From the NCBI GenBank assembly GCA_041946825.1, contig JBHGBD010000039.1, positions 1 through 35,168 on the forward strand: a stretch of DNA of 35,168 nucleotides, read 5' to 3'. Positions 7,556 through 16,241 of the stretch are shown here, one piece after another. The position numbers and the translations under genes are program-made. The DNA is from CAZTHM01 sp041946825 (lineage in GTDB: Bacteria; Acidobacteriota; Terriglobia; UBA7540). The notes beneath the pieces are model-generated. The model saw only the letters and a list, made by a program, of their open reading frames with translations. It was not told where the DNA came from and made no database searches. Position 1 is the stretch's first letter. The number at the start of each line of letters is the position of its first letter.

Positions 7556-8962
7556 ATGGCCAAACAACATCTGGGAGTCATCGGATTGGGCGTGATGGGC
7601 CGCAATCTGGCGCTCAATGCCGCGAGCAAAGGCTTTTCGGTAGCTGGATACGAAGCGGACGCTGTCAAAGCCCAACAGGTCGCCGCGGCGACAGCCGACA
7701 AGGGCATCGTTGTAGCGAAATCGCTGGCGGAATTTGTGGACGCGCTCGAAACGCCCCGCCGCATTTGGGCGATGGTGCCGGCGGGGGCGGCGGTCGATGC
7801 CGTGCTGCGCGATCTGAGGCCGCTGCTCGGCGCCGACGATATCGTGATCGACGGCGGCAACTCGCACTTCAAAGACACCGAGCGTCGCGCCAAGGACTGG
7901 GAAGCCATTGGGTTGCGCTTTTTCGGCATGGGCGTGAGCGGCGGAGAGGAAGGCGCGCTGCACGGCCCCTGTCTGATGCCCGGGGGGCACGAACCCTCCT
8001 ATCGCCATATCGAGCCGCTGCTCACCAAGATGGCGGCGCAAACTTCCGACGGGCCCTGCTGCACCTACATCGGCCCCGGCGGCGCCGGACACTACGTCAA
8101 AATGGTCCACAACGGGATTGAGTACGGCATCATGCAGACCATCTGCGAGGCCTATGATCTGCTCAAGAATGTCACGGGCCTGTCCGGCCTCGAAATCCGC
8201 GATGTGTTCGCGGAATGGAATGGTGGCGACCTGAATTCCTTCCTGCTCGAAATCAGCATCACGGTTTTAGGCAAAATCGATCCCGAAACCGGCAAGCCGC
8301 TGGTGGACCTTGTTCTCGACACCGCCGAACAGAAAGGCACCGGCAAATGGGCCGCGCAGGAGGCCATGGATATCGGGGCTGCAATTCCCACGCTGGCCTC
8401 CGCCGTCGTCGCAAGGATCATTTCCGGCGCCAAGGCGGATCGCGTCGAGGCCGCCAAAATCCTCAAGGGCCCGGCGCGAAAGTTCTCCGGCGACAAAAAG
8501 CATTTCCTGGGCATCGTCCGCGAGGCTTACACGCTGACCGCACTGGCTTGCTACGCGCAAGGATTCGAGCAGATGCGCGTCGCTTCAGAGGAATACAAAT
8601 ACGGCTTGAAATTTGACGAAATCGCGCGCATCTGGAAAGGCGGCTGTATCATTCGTGCCCGGATGCTCGATCCGATTCGTACGGCGTTCCAGAATGAGCC
8701 TGCGCTCAAGAACCTGATGCTCGCTCCGCACGTCAGCCGGTTCATCAACGAAAACGGCGACAGCCTGCGCGAGGTGGTGAGAACCTCGAACGATCTCGGT
8801 GTTCCCTGCCTCGCCTTCAGCAATACGCTTGCGTATATCGATAGTTACCGTCAGGCGCGCTTACCCGCCAACCTGCTCCAAGCGCAGCGCGACTACTTTG
8901 GCGCGCACACCTATCGACGCATCGACAAGGAGGGCAAGTTCCATACGGAATGGGACAAGTAG
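7556..8962 (+). CDS. gnd: 6-phosphogluconate dehydrogenase (decarboxylating)
   Basis: Oxidatively decarboxylates 6-phosphogluconate to ribulose 5-phosphate with NAD(P)+. At 468 residues it is the long, dimeric form. It has the GLGVMGRNLALN dinucleotide motif at 10-21, the FGMGVSGGEEGA signature, the catalytic KMVHNGIEYG segment, the KWAAQEAMDIG stretch and the C-terminal DSYRQARLPANLLQAQRDYFGAHTY-type tail contacting substrate in the partner subunit. GGAG at 7544-7547 is eight bases before ATG 7556, so I prefer it over the in-frame ATG at 7550, which abuts the ribosome-binding site. It is divergent from the tkt operon and supplies the missing third oxidative step. A heptamer repeat begins at its stop codon. 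Confidence 0.97.
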   Translation: MAKQHLGVIGLGVMGRNLALNAASKGFSVAGYEADAVKAQQVAAATADKGIVVAKSLAEFVDALETPRRIWAMVPAGAAVDAVLRDLRPLLGADDIVIDGGNSHFKDTERRAKDWEAIGLRFFGMGVSGGEEGALHGPCLMPGGHEPSYRHIEPLLTKMAAQTSDGPCCTYIGPGGAGHYVKMVHNGIEYGIMQTICEAYDLLKNVTGLSGLEIRDVFAEWNGGDLNSFLLEISITVLGKIDPETGKPLVDLVLDTAEQKGTGKWAAQEAMDIGAAIPTLASAVVARIISGAKADRVEAAKILKGPARKFSGDKKHFLGIVREAYTLTALACYAQGFEQMRVASEEYKYGLKFDEIARIWKGGCIIRARMLDPIRTAFQNEPALKNLMLAPHVSRFINENGDSLREVVRTSNDLGVPCLAFSNTLAYIDSYRQARLPANLLQAQRDYFGAHTYRRIDKEGKFHTEWDK

Positions 8963-8996
8963 ATTGACGATTGATGATTGAAGATTGCCGATTGGC
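8962..8996. repeat. Seven-base tandem repeat array (GATTGAN-type) at the gnd stop
   Basis: Five consecutive seven-base units can be read: GATTGAC, GATTGAT, GATTGAA, GATTGCC, GATTGGC. The array begins with the last base of the gnd stop codon. It resembles short tandemly repeated repetitive sequences known from other phyla; role unknown. Confidence 0.7.
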
Positions 8997-9040
8997 CAAT
9001 CCGACGTCAGCGAAATCCCACTCCTGGCACGAAAGATTTC

Positions 9041-9880
9041 TCACCGCCTGACGCGACGCAGGATTTGCTCATCCTCTTCCAGGATGACAGGATAGTTGGG
9101 ACCGAGTTTCCAGAGCTCACCAAACTCGTAGTTGGCGGCCTCCGACTCGCCGTATGCGCCCAACATCAACCCGAGCCGGTAGTGCGCAAGGTGCCAGGCG
9201 GGCTTCAACTGAATTGCCTTGCGCAGCTCGGAGATGGCCGCCCCTTGCTCCCGATTCCGAAAGAGGTCGATCCCGAACAGAAAATGTGCCTCGGCATCGC
9301 CGGGGCGAAGCCGCACGGCAGCGCGAAACTCCTTCACGGCCTCGATGAAATGCCGCTGGTCGTCGAGCGCCAGCCCCAGGTTGTAATGCGCCTCGGCGAA
9401 ATTCGGCTCAAGGCGAATGGCCGACCGGTACTCGAGGATTGCCCCCGTCAGGTCGGCGCGGGCCGTCAGCGCGTTGCCAAGCCCGTTGCGGCCCTCGGCG
9501 AAATCCGGTTTCAGGCGGAGCGCCTCCTGATACGAAGCCATCGCCGCCTCCAGCTGATTGTCCCGGTAAAGTGCGTTTCCCAAGCAGTAGTGGAGCGCAG
9601 GTTCGTCCGAACGATCCCGAAGCGCCTGGCGATAGCCGGCGGTCGTGTCGGAAATGCCGAACCCCCGGGCAACCGCGGCACAATCGACAGGGTTCACTGC
9701 ACGCGCCGAATCATTTGGGGCGGCGGGCGGTTCCTCAGAGGGTTTCGGCTCGTATTGCCCCGCAAGCAGCGCCGACCCACCCAAAGTGAACGACGGAAGC
9801 AACGCGCAACTAGCCCATCCCACGACGAGTTGAATGAAAGGCGCGAATTTGCGCGCCCTCGGCGAAGTATGTCGCATCAT
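9041..9880 (-). CDS. Exported TPR-repeat protein
   Basis: A 279-residue protein with a basic N terminus and a hydrophobic stretch (about residues 13-42, FAPFIQLVVGWASCALLP onward) that would serve as a signal peptide or membrane anchor, a short Pro/Glu-rich linker, and then about five tetratricopeptide repeats from residue 75 on. The consensus is clear in units such as LGNALYRDNQLEAAMASYQEALRLKP and the following FAEAHYNLGLAL. TPRs are protein-interaction scaffolds, so no reaction can be assigned. ATG 9880 is used; the frame also offers TTG 9883. It is divergent from the S9 peptidase gene and shares a 165-base gap with it. Confidence 0.85.
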   Translation of the reverse strand: MMRHTSPRARKFAPFIQLVVGWASCALLPSFTLGGSALLAGQYEPKPSEEPPAAPNDSARAVNPVDCAAVARGFGISDTTAGYRQALRDRSDEPALHYCLGNALYRDNQLEAAMASYQEALRLKPDFAEGRNGLGNALTARADLTGAILEYRSAIRLEPNFAEAHYNLGLALDDQRHFIEAVKEFRAAVRLRPGDAEAHFLFGIDLFRNREQGAAISELRKAIQLKPAWHLAHYRLGLMLGAYGESEAANYEFGELWKLGPNYPVILEEDEQILRRVRR

Positions 9881-10045
9881 CAATTATTCTATGTCCGACT
9901 CCACGAGAAGTCAGCCGAGTCCGCGCTGTGATGCCGAGCGAGATCGCAAATTCCCTTGGCCCGAAGTCGAACTGATTTGATATAAGTATGCGGCACTCAT
10001 ATTGGTCGAAGAGTGGCTCTAATCCCGCAATGATGAGGTACAAGC

Positions 10046-12139
10046 ATGCGCTCCACAAGGTTACGGGTTCTCTTCGCGCTCCTGGTCGCGGCAATTTCGA
10101 TGGCGGCACCGCTGCACGCCAAGCGTCCCATCACCTTCGATGATTTGATGAAGATCCAGCGAATTTCCGACCCGCAGGTTTCGCCGGACGGAAAGTGGGT
10201 CGCCTACGTGCAGGGTGCGGTGGACCTGGAAGCCAACAAAACCATCCGCCATATCTGGCTCGTGCCGGTCGAAGGCGGCAAGCCACAACAATTAACTCGC
10301 GGCGAAGGCTCCGACACGCGCCCGCGCTGGTCGCCGAATGGAAAGTCGCTGGCGTTCATCTCCACACGGAGCGGCAAGTCACAAGTTTGGATTGTACCGA
10401 TTGATGGCGGCGAAGCCCGACAGGTGACCAACATTTCCACCGAAGCCGACGGCGTAACCTGGGCCGCCAAAGCGAATGCGCTGCTCTTTACCTCCAAGGT
10501 TTATCCCGACTGCGCAGACGACGAATGCAACTCCAAGCGCCTGGAAGAACGCGCCAAAAGCAAGGTCAAGGCGCAGGTCATCGATGAGCTGCTTTTCCGC
10601 CATTGGGACGAATACCGCGAGGGCAAATACACGCATCTCTTCGCGGTCTCGGCCGACGGCGGGAAAGCGCGTGATCTGACTCCCGGCGCGGTGGATTCGC
10701 CGACCTGGTTCCTGAGCGGCCCGGATGGATACGCCATCTCTCCTGACGGCAAGGAGGTTTGCTTTACTTCCAATCGCTCTGGAGGCTCGCGCATCGCCTG
10801 GACCACCAACAACGACCTCTTCCTTGTTCCCGCCGGCGGCGGAGAGGCGAAGAACATCACCAAGGACAATCCCGGTTCGGATGCCTCGCCGCAATACTCG
10901 CCCGATGGCCGATACATCGCCTATACGTCGCAAGCGCGCGATGGATACGAATCCGACCTTTTCCGCCTGCGCGTGTACGACCGCCAGACTGGCCAGGTGA
11001 AAGATCTGACGACGGGCTTCGACCAGTGGGTCAACAGCTTCGCCTGGGCGCCGGACAGCGACACAATCTATTTCAACGCCCCCGAGCGTGGCCGGCAACC
11101 GATTTTCGACACCTCGGTCAGCAATCCGAAGGTGGTGAAGGTTCCGGAAAGCACGTCGGAGGATCTTCAGATTGCACGCGATGGCAAGTCGCTCGTCTTC
11201 ACGCGTAGCAGTTTGACGCAACCCACGGAGGTTTACATTCTTGAGAATCCGTGGGGAGTGTCGTATCAAGGGCCGCTAACGGGCGTCCAGGCTGCCTTCA
11301 GCAAGGCGGGACGCTTGACTCAACTCACACATGCCAACGATGCCCTGATGGCCGACCTCGACCTGAACCCTGTCGAAGACGTCACGACGAAAGGCGCGCT
11401 CGGTGCCCAAATTCACAGCTTGCTCGTAAAGCCGCCGGGATTCGACGCGAACAAGAAATATCCCGCCATCGTGCTGATCCACGGCGGCCCGCAGAGCGCC
11501 TGGGATGACGCCTGGGGATACCGATGGAACGCCCAGTTGTTCGCCGCGCGAGGGTATGTGGTTATCATGACCAACTTTCATGGCTCGACGGGCTACGGCC
11601 AGGCGTTCGTCGAGCAGATCTCCGGCGACTGGGGCGGCGCGTGCTATCAGGACGTCATGACGGCGACGGACTACCTTGAATCCCTTCCCTACGTCGATAA
11701 AACGCGCATCGGTGCGGCGGGCGCATCGTTTGGCGGTTATATGATCGATTGGATCGCCGGGCATTCCAACCGCTTCAAGGCGCTCGTCTCGCACGACGGC
11801 GTTTACGACAGCCGCAGCATGTACGCGGAAACGGAAGAGCTTTGGTTCGATGAGTGGGAACACGGCGGAACGCCCTGGGACAAGCGCCCCGCCTACGAGA
11901 AGTCCTCGCCCTCGAACCATGTGCAGAATATCCAGACACCCATGCTGATTGTCCACGGCGAACTCGATTACCGCGTGCCGCTCGGGCAAGGCATCCAGCT
12001 CTTCTCGTCATTGCAGCGACGCGGCATCCCGTCGCGCTTCCTCTATTTCCCCGACGAAGGCCACTGGGTGCTGAAACCGCAAAACAGCCAGTTGTGGTAC
12101 AAGACAGTGTTGGAGTGGATGGACAAGTATCTAAAGTAA
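10046..12139 (+). CDS. Secreted S9 family prolyl oligopeptidase (DPP5-like)
   Basis: A 697-residue serine peptidase that removes short peptides from oligopeptides. A signal peptide is evident (MRSTRLRVLFALLVAAISMAA to LHA, about residues 1-25). Residues 30-400 are a WD40-like beta-propeller with repeated SPDG/SPNG blades. The C-terminal alpha/beta-hydrolase carries the triad Ser561 in GASFGGY, Asp641 in GELDYRVP and His673 in DEGHW, in the S9C order. GAGG at 10035-10038 is seven bases before the ATG. Together with the M28B peptidase at 13650 it points to periplasmic or extracellular peptide use. Dipeptidyl versus acylaminoacyl specificity cannot be told from sequence alone. Confidence 0.93.
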   Translation: MRSTRLRVLFALLVAAISMAAPLHAKRPITFDDLMKIQRISDPQVSPDGKWVAYVQGAVDLEANKTIRHIWLVPVEGGKPQQLTRGEGSDTRPRWSPNGKSLAFISTRSGKSQVWIVPIDGGEARQVTNISTEADGVTWAAKANALLFTSKVYPDCADDECNSKRLEERAKSKVKAQVIDELLFRHWDEYREGKYTHLFAVSADGGKARDLTPGAVDSPTWFLSGPDGYAISPDGKEVCFTSNRSGGSRIAWTTNNDLFLVPAGGGEAKNITKDNPGSDASPQYSPDGRYIAYTSQARDGYESDLFRLRVYDRQTGQVKDLTTGFDQWVNSFAWAPDSDTIYFNAPERGRQPIFDTSVSNPKVVKVPESTSEDLQIARDGKSLVFTRSSLTQPTEVYILENPWGVSYQGPLTGVQAAFSKAGRLTQLTHANDALMADLDLNPVEDVTTKGALGAQIHSLLVKPPGFDANKKYPAIVLIHGGPQSAWDDAWGYRWNAQLFAARGYVVIMTNFHGSTGYGQAFVEQISGDWGGACYQDVMTATDYLESLPYVDKTRIGAAGASFGGYMIDWIAGHSNRFKALVSHDGVYDSRSMYAETEELWFDEWEHGGTPWDKRPAYEKSSPSNHVQNIQTPMLIVHGELDYRVPLGQGIQLFSSLQRRGIPSRFLYFPDEGHWVLKPQNSQLWYKTVLEWMDKYLK

Positions 12140-12145
12140 TCGGAG

Positions 12146-12241
12146 GTTGAAAGTCGAGAGTTGAAAGTCAAAAGTCGAAGGTGTCCCCCAACTGGATGCA
12201 CAGTGATGATTGCTTTCGACTTTCGACTGTCGACTATTGAC
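12146..12241. repeat. Inverted pair of heptamer arrays after the S9 peptidase gene
   Basis: Left arm 12146-12180 consists of seven-base units such as GAAAGTC, GAGAGTT, AAAAGTC. Right arm 12213-12241 has CTTTCGA, CTTTCGA, CTGTCGA, CTATTGA, the same motif in reverse complement. The two arms can pair over about 30 bases around a 32-base centre, so the transcript end could fold into a long imperfect hairpin. It begins seven bases after the stop codon. Confidence 0.7.
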
Positions 12242-12282
12242 TCCTTGGAGTCGCGCGACTTCTTCGCACCACGAGGAATAAT

Positions 12283-13572
12283 ATGACCAAAGATGAAATT
12301 ATCCAGAAGCATCAAGCCCATTTGTGGAAATGCACGACGACGTATTTCAAAGACCCGCTGGTGATTGACCATGCCAGAGGGCACTACATTTATGACATCG
12401 AGGGGCGCCAATATCTCGATTTCCTGGGGGGCATCGTCACCATCAGCGTGGGACACTCAAACCCCAAAGTGACGGAAAAGCTCAAGGCTCAGATCGATCG
12501 CGTGCAGCACACGTCAACGCTGTTCCCTACTGAAGCCATTGTCGCGCTCGCCGAGAAAGTCGCGCAAATCGCGCCCGGCAAGCTCAAGAAATGTTTTTTC
12601 ACGAACAGCGGCACGGAAGCGAACGAAGTCGCGGTGCTCGCGGCGCGCATGTATACGGGCAACTACGAGATGATCACGCTGCGCCACGGTTACAGCGGCC
12701 ACTCGCAGCTTACGAAGTCAATGACGGGGCTTCACACCTGGCGCAAAGCAGGCGTGATCCCCTACGGCATCGTGCACGCCCCCGGGCCATATTGCTACCG
12801 CTGCCCGTACGGCCTGACGTATCCGAGCTGCGATCTGCATTGCGCGAAGGACATCGAAGAGGTCATCAAGACCTCGACCGGTGGCGCGATTGGCGGGATG
12901 CTCGCGGAGACAATCCAGGGCTTGGGCGGATTCATCGTGCCGCCGCCGGGCTACTTCAAGATCGTCGCCAACATCGTGCGCAATTACGGCGGGGTGTTCA
13001 TCTCCGACGAAGTCCAGGCCGCTTGGGGGCGGACAGGCAAGAAGTGGTGGGGCATCGAGCACTGGGAAGTCGAGCCCGACATCATAACCAGCGCCAAAAG
13101 TATGGCCAACGGATTCCCCATCGGCTTGACCCTGACTCGACCCGAAATTGCGGACTCGTACAAAGGGTTGACGATATCCACCTTCGGCGGGAATCCCATG
13201 GCCTGCGTGGCAGCAAAAGCCACAATAGATTTGATCGAAGAAGAGCGCCTGATGGACAACGCCGAAACGGTTGGAAATCACTTCCATATGGGGCTCGAGG
13301 AATTGAAGGAAAAACATGCCATGATCGGCGACGTGCGGGGCATGGGTTTGATGCAGGGATTCGAGCTGGTGAAAGACCGTAAAACCAAGGAACCCGGCAC
13401 GGAATTGGCCGGCAAATTCATGGAACGGGCACGTGCCAACGGGCTGCTTGTCGGGCGCGGCGGGCTCTATGCGAACGTCATCCGGATGTCGCCGCCGCTC
13501 AACATCGGGAAGGCCGATATTGACGCCGGGCTATCTATGATCGACAAGAGTCTGACGGAAGTCACGGCGTGA
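12283..13572 (+). CDS. Class III PLP-dependent aminotransferase (AGXT2-like)
   Basis: A 429-residue fold-type I transaminase. The PLP lysine is Lys272 in SAKSMANGFPIG, the cofactor-ring Asp is Asp242 in SDEVQAAWGR, and NSGTEANE (108-115) binds phosphate. The overall pattern and the cysteine-rich loop PYCYRCPYGLTYPSC (169-183; Cys171, 174, 183, 187) resemble alanine-glyoxylate aminotransferase 2 / omega-amino acid aminotransferases. Candidate donors are alanine, beta-alanine or 4-aminobutyrate, with glyoxylate, pyruvate or 2-oxoglutarate as acceptor; the sequence does not decide. GAGG precedes the ATG at good distance. It is probably cotranscribed with the M28B peptidase gene that follows, and may process amino acids released from peptides. 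Confidence 0.9.
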   Translation: MTKDEIIQKHQAHLWKCTTTYFKDPLVIDHARGHYIYDIEGRQYLDFLGGIVTISVGHSNPKVTEKLKAQIDRVQHTSTLFPTEAIVALAEKVAQIAPGKLKKCFFTNSGTEANEVAVLAARMYTGNYEMITLRHGYSGHSQLTKSMTGLHTWRKAGVIPYGIVHAPGPYCYRCPYGLTYPSCDLHCAKDIEEVIKTSTGGAIGGMLAETIQGLGGFIVPPPGYFKIVANIVRNYGGVFISDEVQAAWGRTGKKWWGIEHWEVEPDIITSAKSMANGFPIGLTLTRPEIADSYKGLTISTFGGNPMACVAAKATIDLIEEERLMDNAETVGNHFHMGLEELKEKHAMIGDVRGMGLMQGFELVKDRKTKEPGTELAGKFMERARANGLLVGRGGLYANVIRMSPPLNIGKADIDAGLSMIDKSLTEVTA

Positions 13573-13649
13573 GCCGTTTCAAATCAAAGTGGGCAAGCGG
13601 GTTCATTTTCCGAGACGGCCCAACGGACGTCTCTTCACCCGGAGGTTTC

Positions 13650-15923
13650 ATGCGTCAATTCCTGATTGGCATTTCATCGTGTCTTTTGCTGATTTCTGTC
13701 AGCACAGCCGAGACAGGGCCGTCGCATTCGATTATGGGATTTTCCGACGACGCGGCGCGCATCGAGCGCGAGTGGGAATCAAAATTCGTGGCGATTCCCC
13801 AACCCGAGAATCTGCGCGAGTTCATGAAGCGACTTTCGGCGCGCCCGCACCATGTCGGCTCGGCGTACGACAAGGACAACGCCGAATGGATTCTCGCCAA
13901 ATACAAGGAATGGGGCCTGGACGCGCAGATTGAGGCGTTCGATGTTCTCTTCCCTACCCCCAAGGAGCGCGTCGTGGAAATGCTCGAGCCCACGCGCTTC
14001 GTCGCGAAACTCGAGGAGCCGGCGGTGGCGGTCGATCCGACTTCCAACCAGCACGACGAGCAGCTTCCGATTTACAACGCCTATTCGATTGACGGCGACG
14101 TGACGGGCCCGCTGGTTTACGTGAACTACGGCGTCCCGGAGGACTACGAAAAACTCGATCGGCTGGGCATTTCGGTAAAGGGGGCGATCGTGATCGCGCG
14201 CTATGGCCAATCCTGGCGCGGCATCAAACCCAAAGTCGCCGCCGAGCACGGAGCGGTCGGCTGTCTGATTTACTCTGATCCCCGCAACGATGGTTATTTC
14301 CAGGGCGATGTATTCCCCGAGGGCGCTTGGCGCCCGCCTGACGGAGCGCAGCGGGGCAGCGTCATGGAGATGCCCATTCATCCCGGCGATCCGCTCACCC
14401 CAGGTGTCGGAGCCACCAAGAACGCCAAGCGGCTGGCGATAAATGAGGCGAAGACCCTCACCAAAATCCCCGTCCTGCCCATTTCCTATGCCGATGCCCA
14501 GCCCCTGCTGGCAGCCCTGAAAGGGCCGATGGCCCCTCAGGAATGGCGCGGCGCGCTGCCCATTTCCTACCACGTCGGGCCGGGGCCCGCCAAAGTCCAT
14601 CTGAAGGTTAAGGCGAACTGGGATATCAAGACGGTCTATGACGTCGTCTTTCGGATTCCCGGCGCGGTCTATCCCGACGAATGGATCGTTCGCGGCAACC
14701 ATCACGACGCGTGGGTAAATGGCGCTGATGACCCGGTTTCCGCCATGGTCGCCGAAATGGAAGAAGCCCGGGCGCTTGCCGAGCTCCTCAAGCAAGGCTG
14801 GCGGCCGAAGCGCACCATCATCTACTGCGCCTGGGACGGCGAGGAGGAAGGCTTGCTCGGCTCAACGGAATGGGCGGAAACGCACGCCGAGGAACTGCAA
14901 CACAAGGCCGTCGCCTACATCAATACCGACGCGACGGGGCGCGGGTACCTTTCGACGGGCGGCTCGCACACCCTGGAGAAATTCATTAACGAGGTTGCCA
15001 GGGAAATCGTCGATCCGGAGAAGAAGATTCCAGTTTGGAAACGCGCGCAGTTGAAGGGCATCGCGGACGCCGAAAGCCCGGAAGAACGCGAAGAGGCGCG
15101 CCAGCGGGCTGACTGGAGGATCGACGCATTGGGGTCAGGGTCCGATTACACGGTTTTCGTCGACCATCTGGGAGTCGCGTCGCTGAATCTGAGCTACGGG
15201 GGCGAAGACGGCGGCGGAATTTATCACTCGATTTACGACGATTTCTATTGGTACACGCATTTCGCCGACACGGACTTCGTATACGGAAGAGCCCTGGCGC
15301 AAACCGTCGGCCTGAGCGTCATGCGCCTGGCCGGGGCGGAGTTGCTGCCTTTCGAATTCACCAATCTCGCGGACACGGTGCGCAGATACAACGAAGACCT
15401 CAAAAAGGCTCTCAAAACCCGTCAAGACGAAATCCGCGAGCGGAATAAGCAGCTCGAAGAAGGAGTTTTCACCGCGACGGCCGATCCTAAGAAGACCTTC
15501 GTTCCTCCATCGCGTGAGGAGGTGCCCCCGCACTTGAATTTCGCGCCCCTCGACAATGCCCTCGACGCCTTGTCTCGCAGCGCCGAAAAATATGACCGAG
15601 CGCTTGCCAAGGCGCGCGAGAACGGCGGCGCCGCGCTGGGCCAGGCCTCGTTGCGCGCTGTCAACGCCAAACTCATCGAAAGCGAGCGCACGTTGACCAG
15701 TTCCGAAGGCTTGCCGGGCCGGCCGTGGTTTCGGCACATGCTTTACGCCCCCGGACTCTATACCGGCTACGACGTCAAGACGATTCCCGGCGCCCGCGAA
15801 GCCATCGAGCAGAAGAAGTGGCAGCTTGCCGAATCCGAAATCGCGCGCGCCGCCAGAACCCTCGAAGCCGAAGCGTCGCTGATCGATTCCGCCGCGCAGG
15901 AGCTGGAAAACGCCATCCGCTAA
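13650..15923 (+). CDS. Secreted M28B metallopeptidase (glutamate carboxypeptidase II/PSMA-like)
   Basis: A 757-residue exported zinc carboxypeptidase. A signal peptide (MRQFLIGISSCLLLISVSTA) is followed by the N-terminal segment, an inserted PA domain (about residues 150-300), the M28 catalytic domain and a C-terminal helical transferrin-receptor-like dimerisation domain (about 610-757). Di-zinc ligands and base are visible: His and Asp in GNHHDAWVNGADDP, Glu-Glu in WDGEEEGLLGSTEW, Asp in YINTDATG and His in YHSIYDDF. I start at ATG 13650 because GGAGG lies at 13641-13645 and the signal peptide begins there; the frame is open back to 13569, overlapping the aminotransferase. Likely substrates are acidic C-terminal dipeptides, by family analogy. 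Confidence 0.93.
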   Translation: MRQFLIGISSCLLLISVSTAETGPSHSIMGFSDDAARIEREWESKFVAIPQPENLREFMKRLSARPHHVGSAYDKDNAEWILAKYKEWGLDAQIEAFDVLFPTPKERVVEMLEPTRFVAKLEEPAVAVDPTSNQHDEQLPIYNAYSIDGDVTGPLVYVNYGVPEDYEKLDRLGISVKGAIVIARYGQSWRGIKPKVAAEHGAVGCLIYSDPRNDGYFQGDVFPEGAWRPPDGAQRGSVMEMPIHPGDPLTPGVGATKNAKRLAINEAKTLTKIPVLPISYADAQPLLAALKGPMAPQEWRGALPISYHVGPGPAKVHLKVKANWDIKTVYDVVFRIPGAVYPDEWIVRGNHHDAWVNGADDPVSAMVAEMEEARALAELLKQGWRPKRTIIYCAWDGEEEGLLGSTEWAETHAEELQHKAVAYINTDATGRGYLSTGGSHTLEKFINEVAREIVDPEKKIPVWKRAQLKGIADAESPEEREEARQRADWRIDALGSGSDYTVFVDHLGVASLNLSYGGEDGGGIYHSIYDDFYWYTHFADTDFVYGRALAQTVGLSVMRLAGAELLPFEFTNLADTVRRYNEDLKKALKTRQDEIRERNKQLEEGVFTATADPKKTFVPPSREEVPPHLNFAPLDNALDALSRSAEKYDRALAKARENGGAALGQASLRAVNAKLIESERTLTSSEGLPGRPWFRHMLYAPGLYTGYDVKTIPGAREAIEQKKWQLAESEIARAARTLEAEASLIDSAAQELENAIR

Positions 15924-15932
15924 CAGCGTGTA

Positions 15933-16115
15933 CTAATCCGAAGTAGCTTTTCGCCGCGATTTCTTGGCCGGGGGTAGAAGCGGAGCGGTAAGTTTCTCGT
16001 AGAGGGCGAACAGATGCTCGACGCGCTGCCGGTCGTTGTCGTACGGCTGAGGGCGGTACCAGCGGTCCACGGCACGGTCGAGTTCGGCGTGCGCCTTCGC
16101 CAGTTCCGGCGGCAT
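15933..16115 (-). pseudogene. C-terminal remnant of a MmeI-like / class I SAM-dependent DNA methyltransferase
   Basis: A 60-residue segment, MPPELAKAHAELDRAVDRWY then DNDRQRVEHLFALYEKLTAPL and a Lys/Arg tail, matches my recollection of the extreme C terminus of the large (about 900-residue) DNA methyltransferases and type IIL fused restriction-modification enzymes. In those proteins it follows the target-recognition domain. The frame stays open upstream to 16223, but only about six residues before the Met look related. No methyltransferase motifs remain, and the HNH gene occupies the space upstream. I read it as a truncated leftover of an R-M gene, although a start codon happens to be in place. 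There is no Shine-Dalgarno sequence. Confidence 0.65.
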
Positions 16116-16241
16116 GGCGAGCGGCCGAGTCGTTGTTCTTCGGTGTCCGCCGCGCCCCCCGAAAAAGGACTTGCACCGCTGGGAATAGAGGCGAATTAAA
16201 GCTACGAGCCCAACCAGGCTAGCCTAGTATAATTGGGTGGC

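Noticed and set aside
8962..8996. Possible CRISPR-like array in the short direct repeats
   Set aside because: Units are seven bases with no spacers; no cas genes are present in the window.
9886..9891. TAGAAT as a -10 box for the exported TPR gene
   Set aside because: It is only a few bases before the start codon and has no fitting -35, so it could not give a normal leader.
13779..14795. A 338-codon minus-strand frame
   Set aside because: Antisense to the M28B peptidase, whose zinc ligands are all read on the plus strand.
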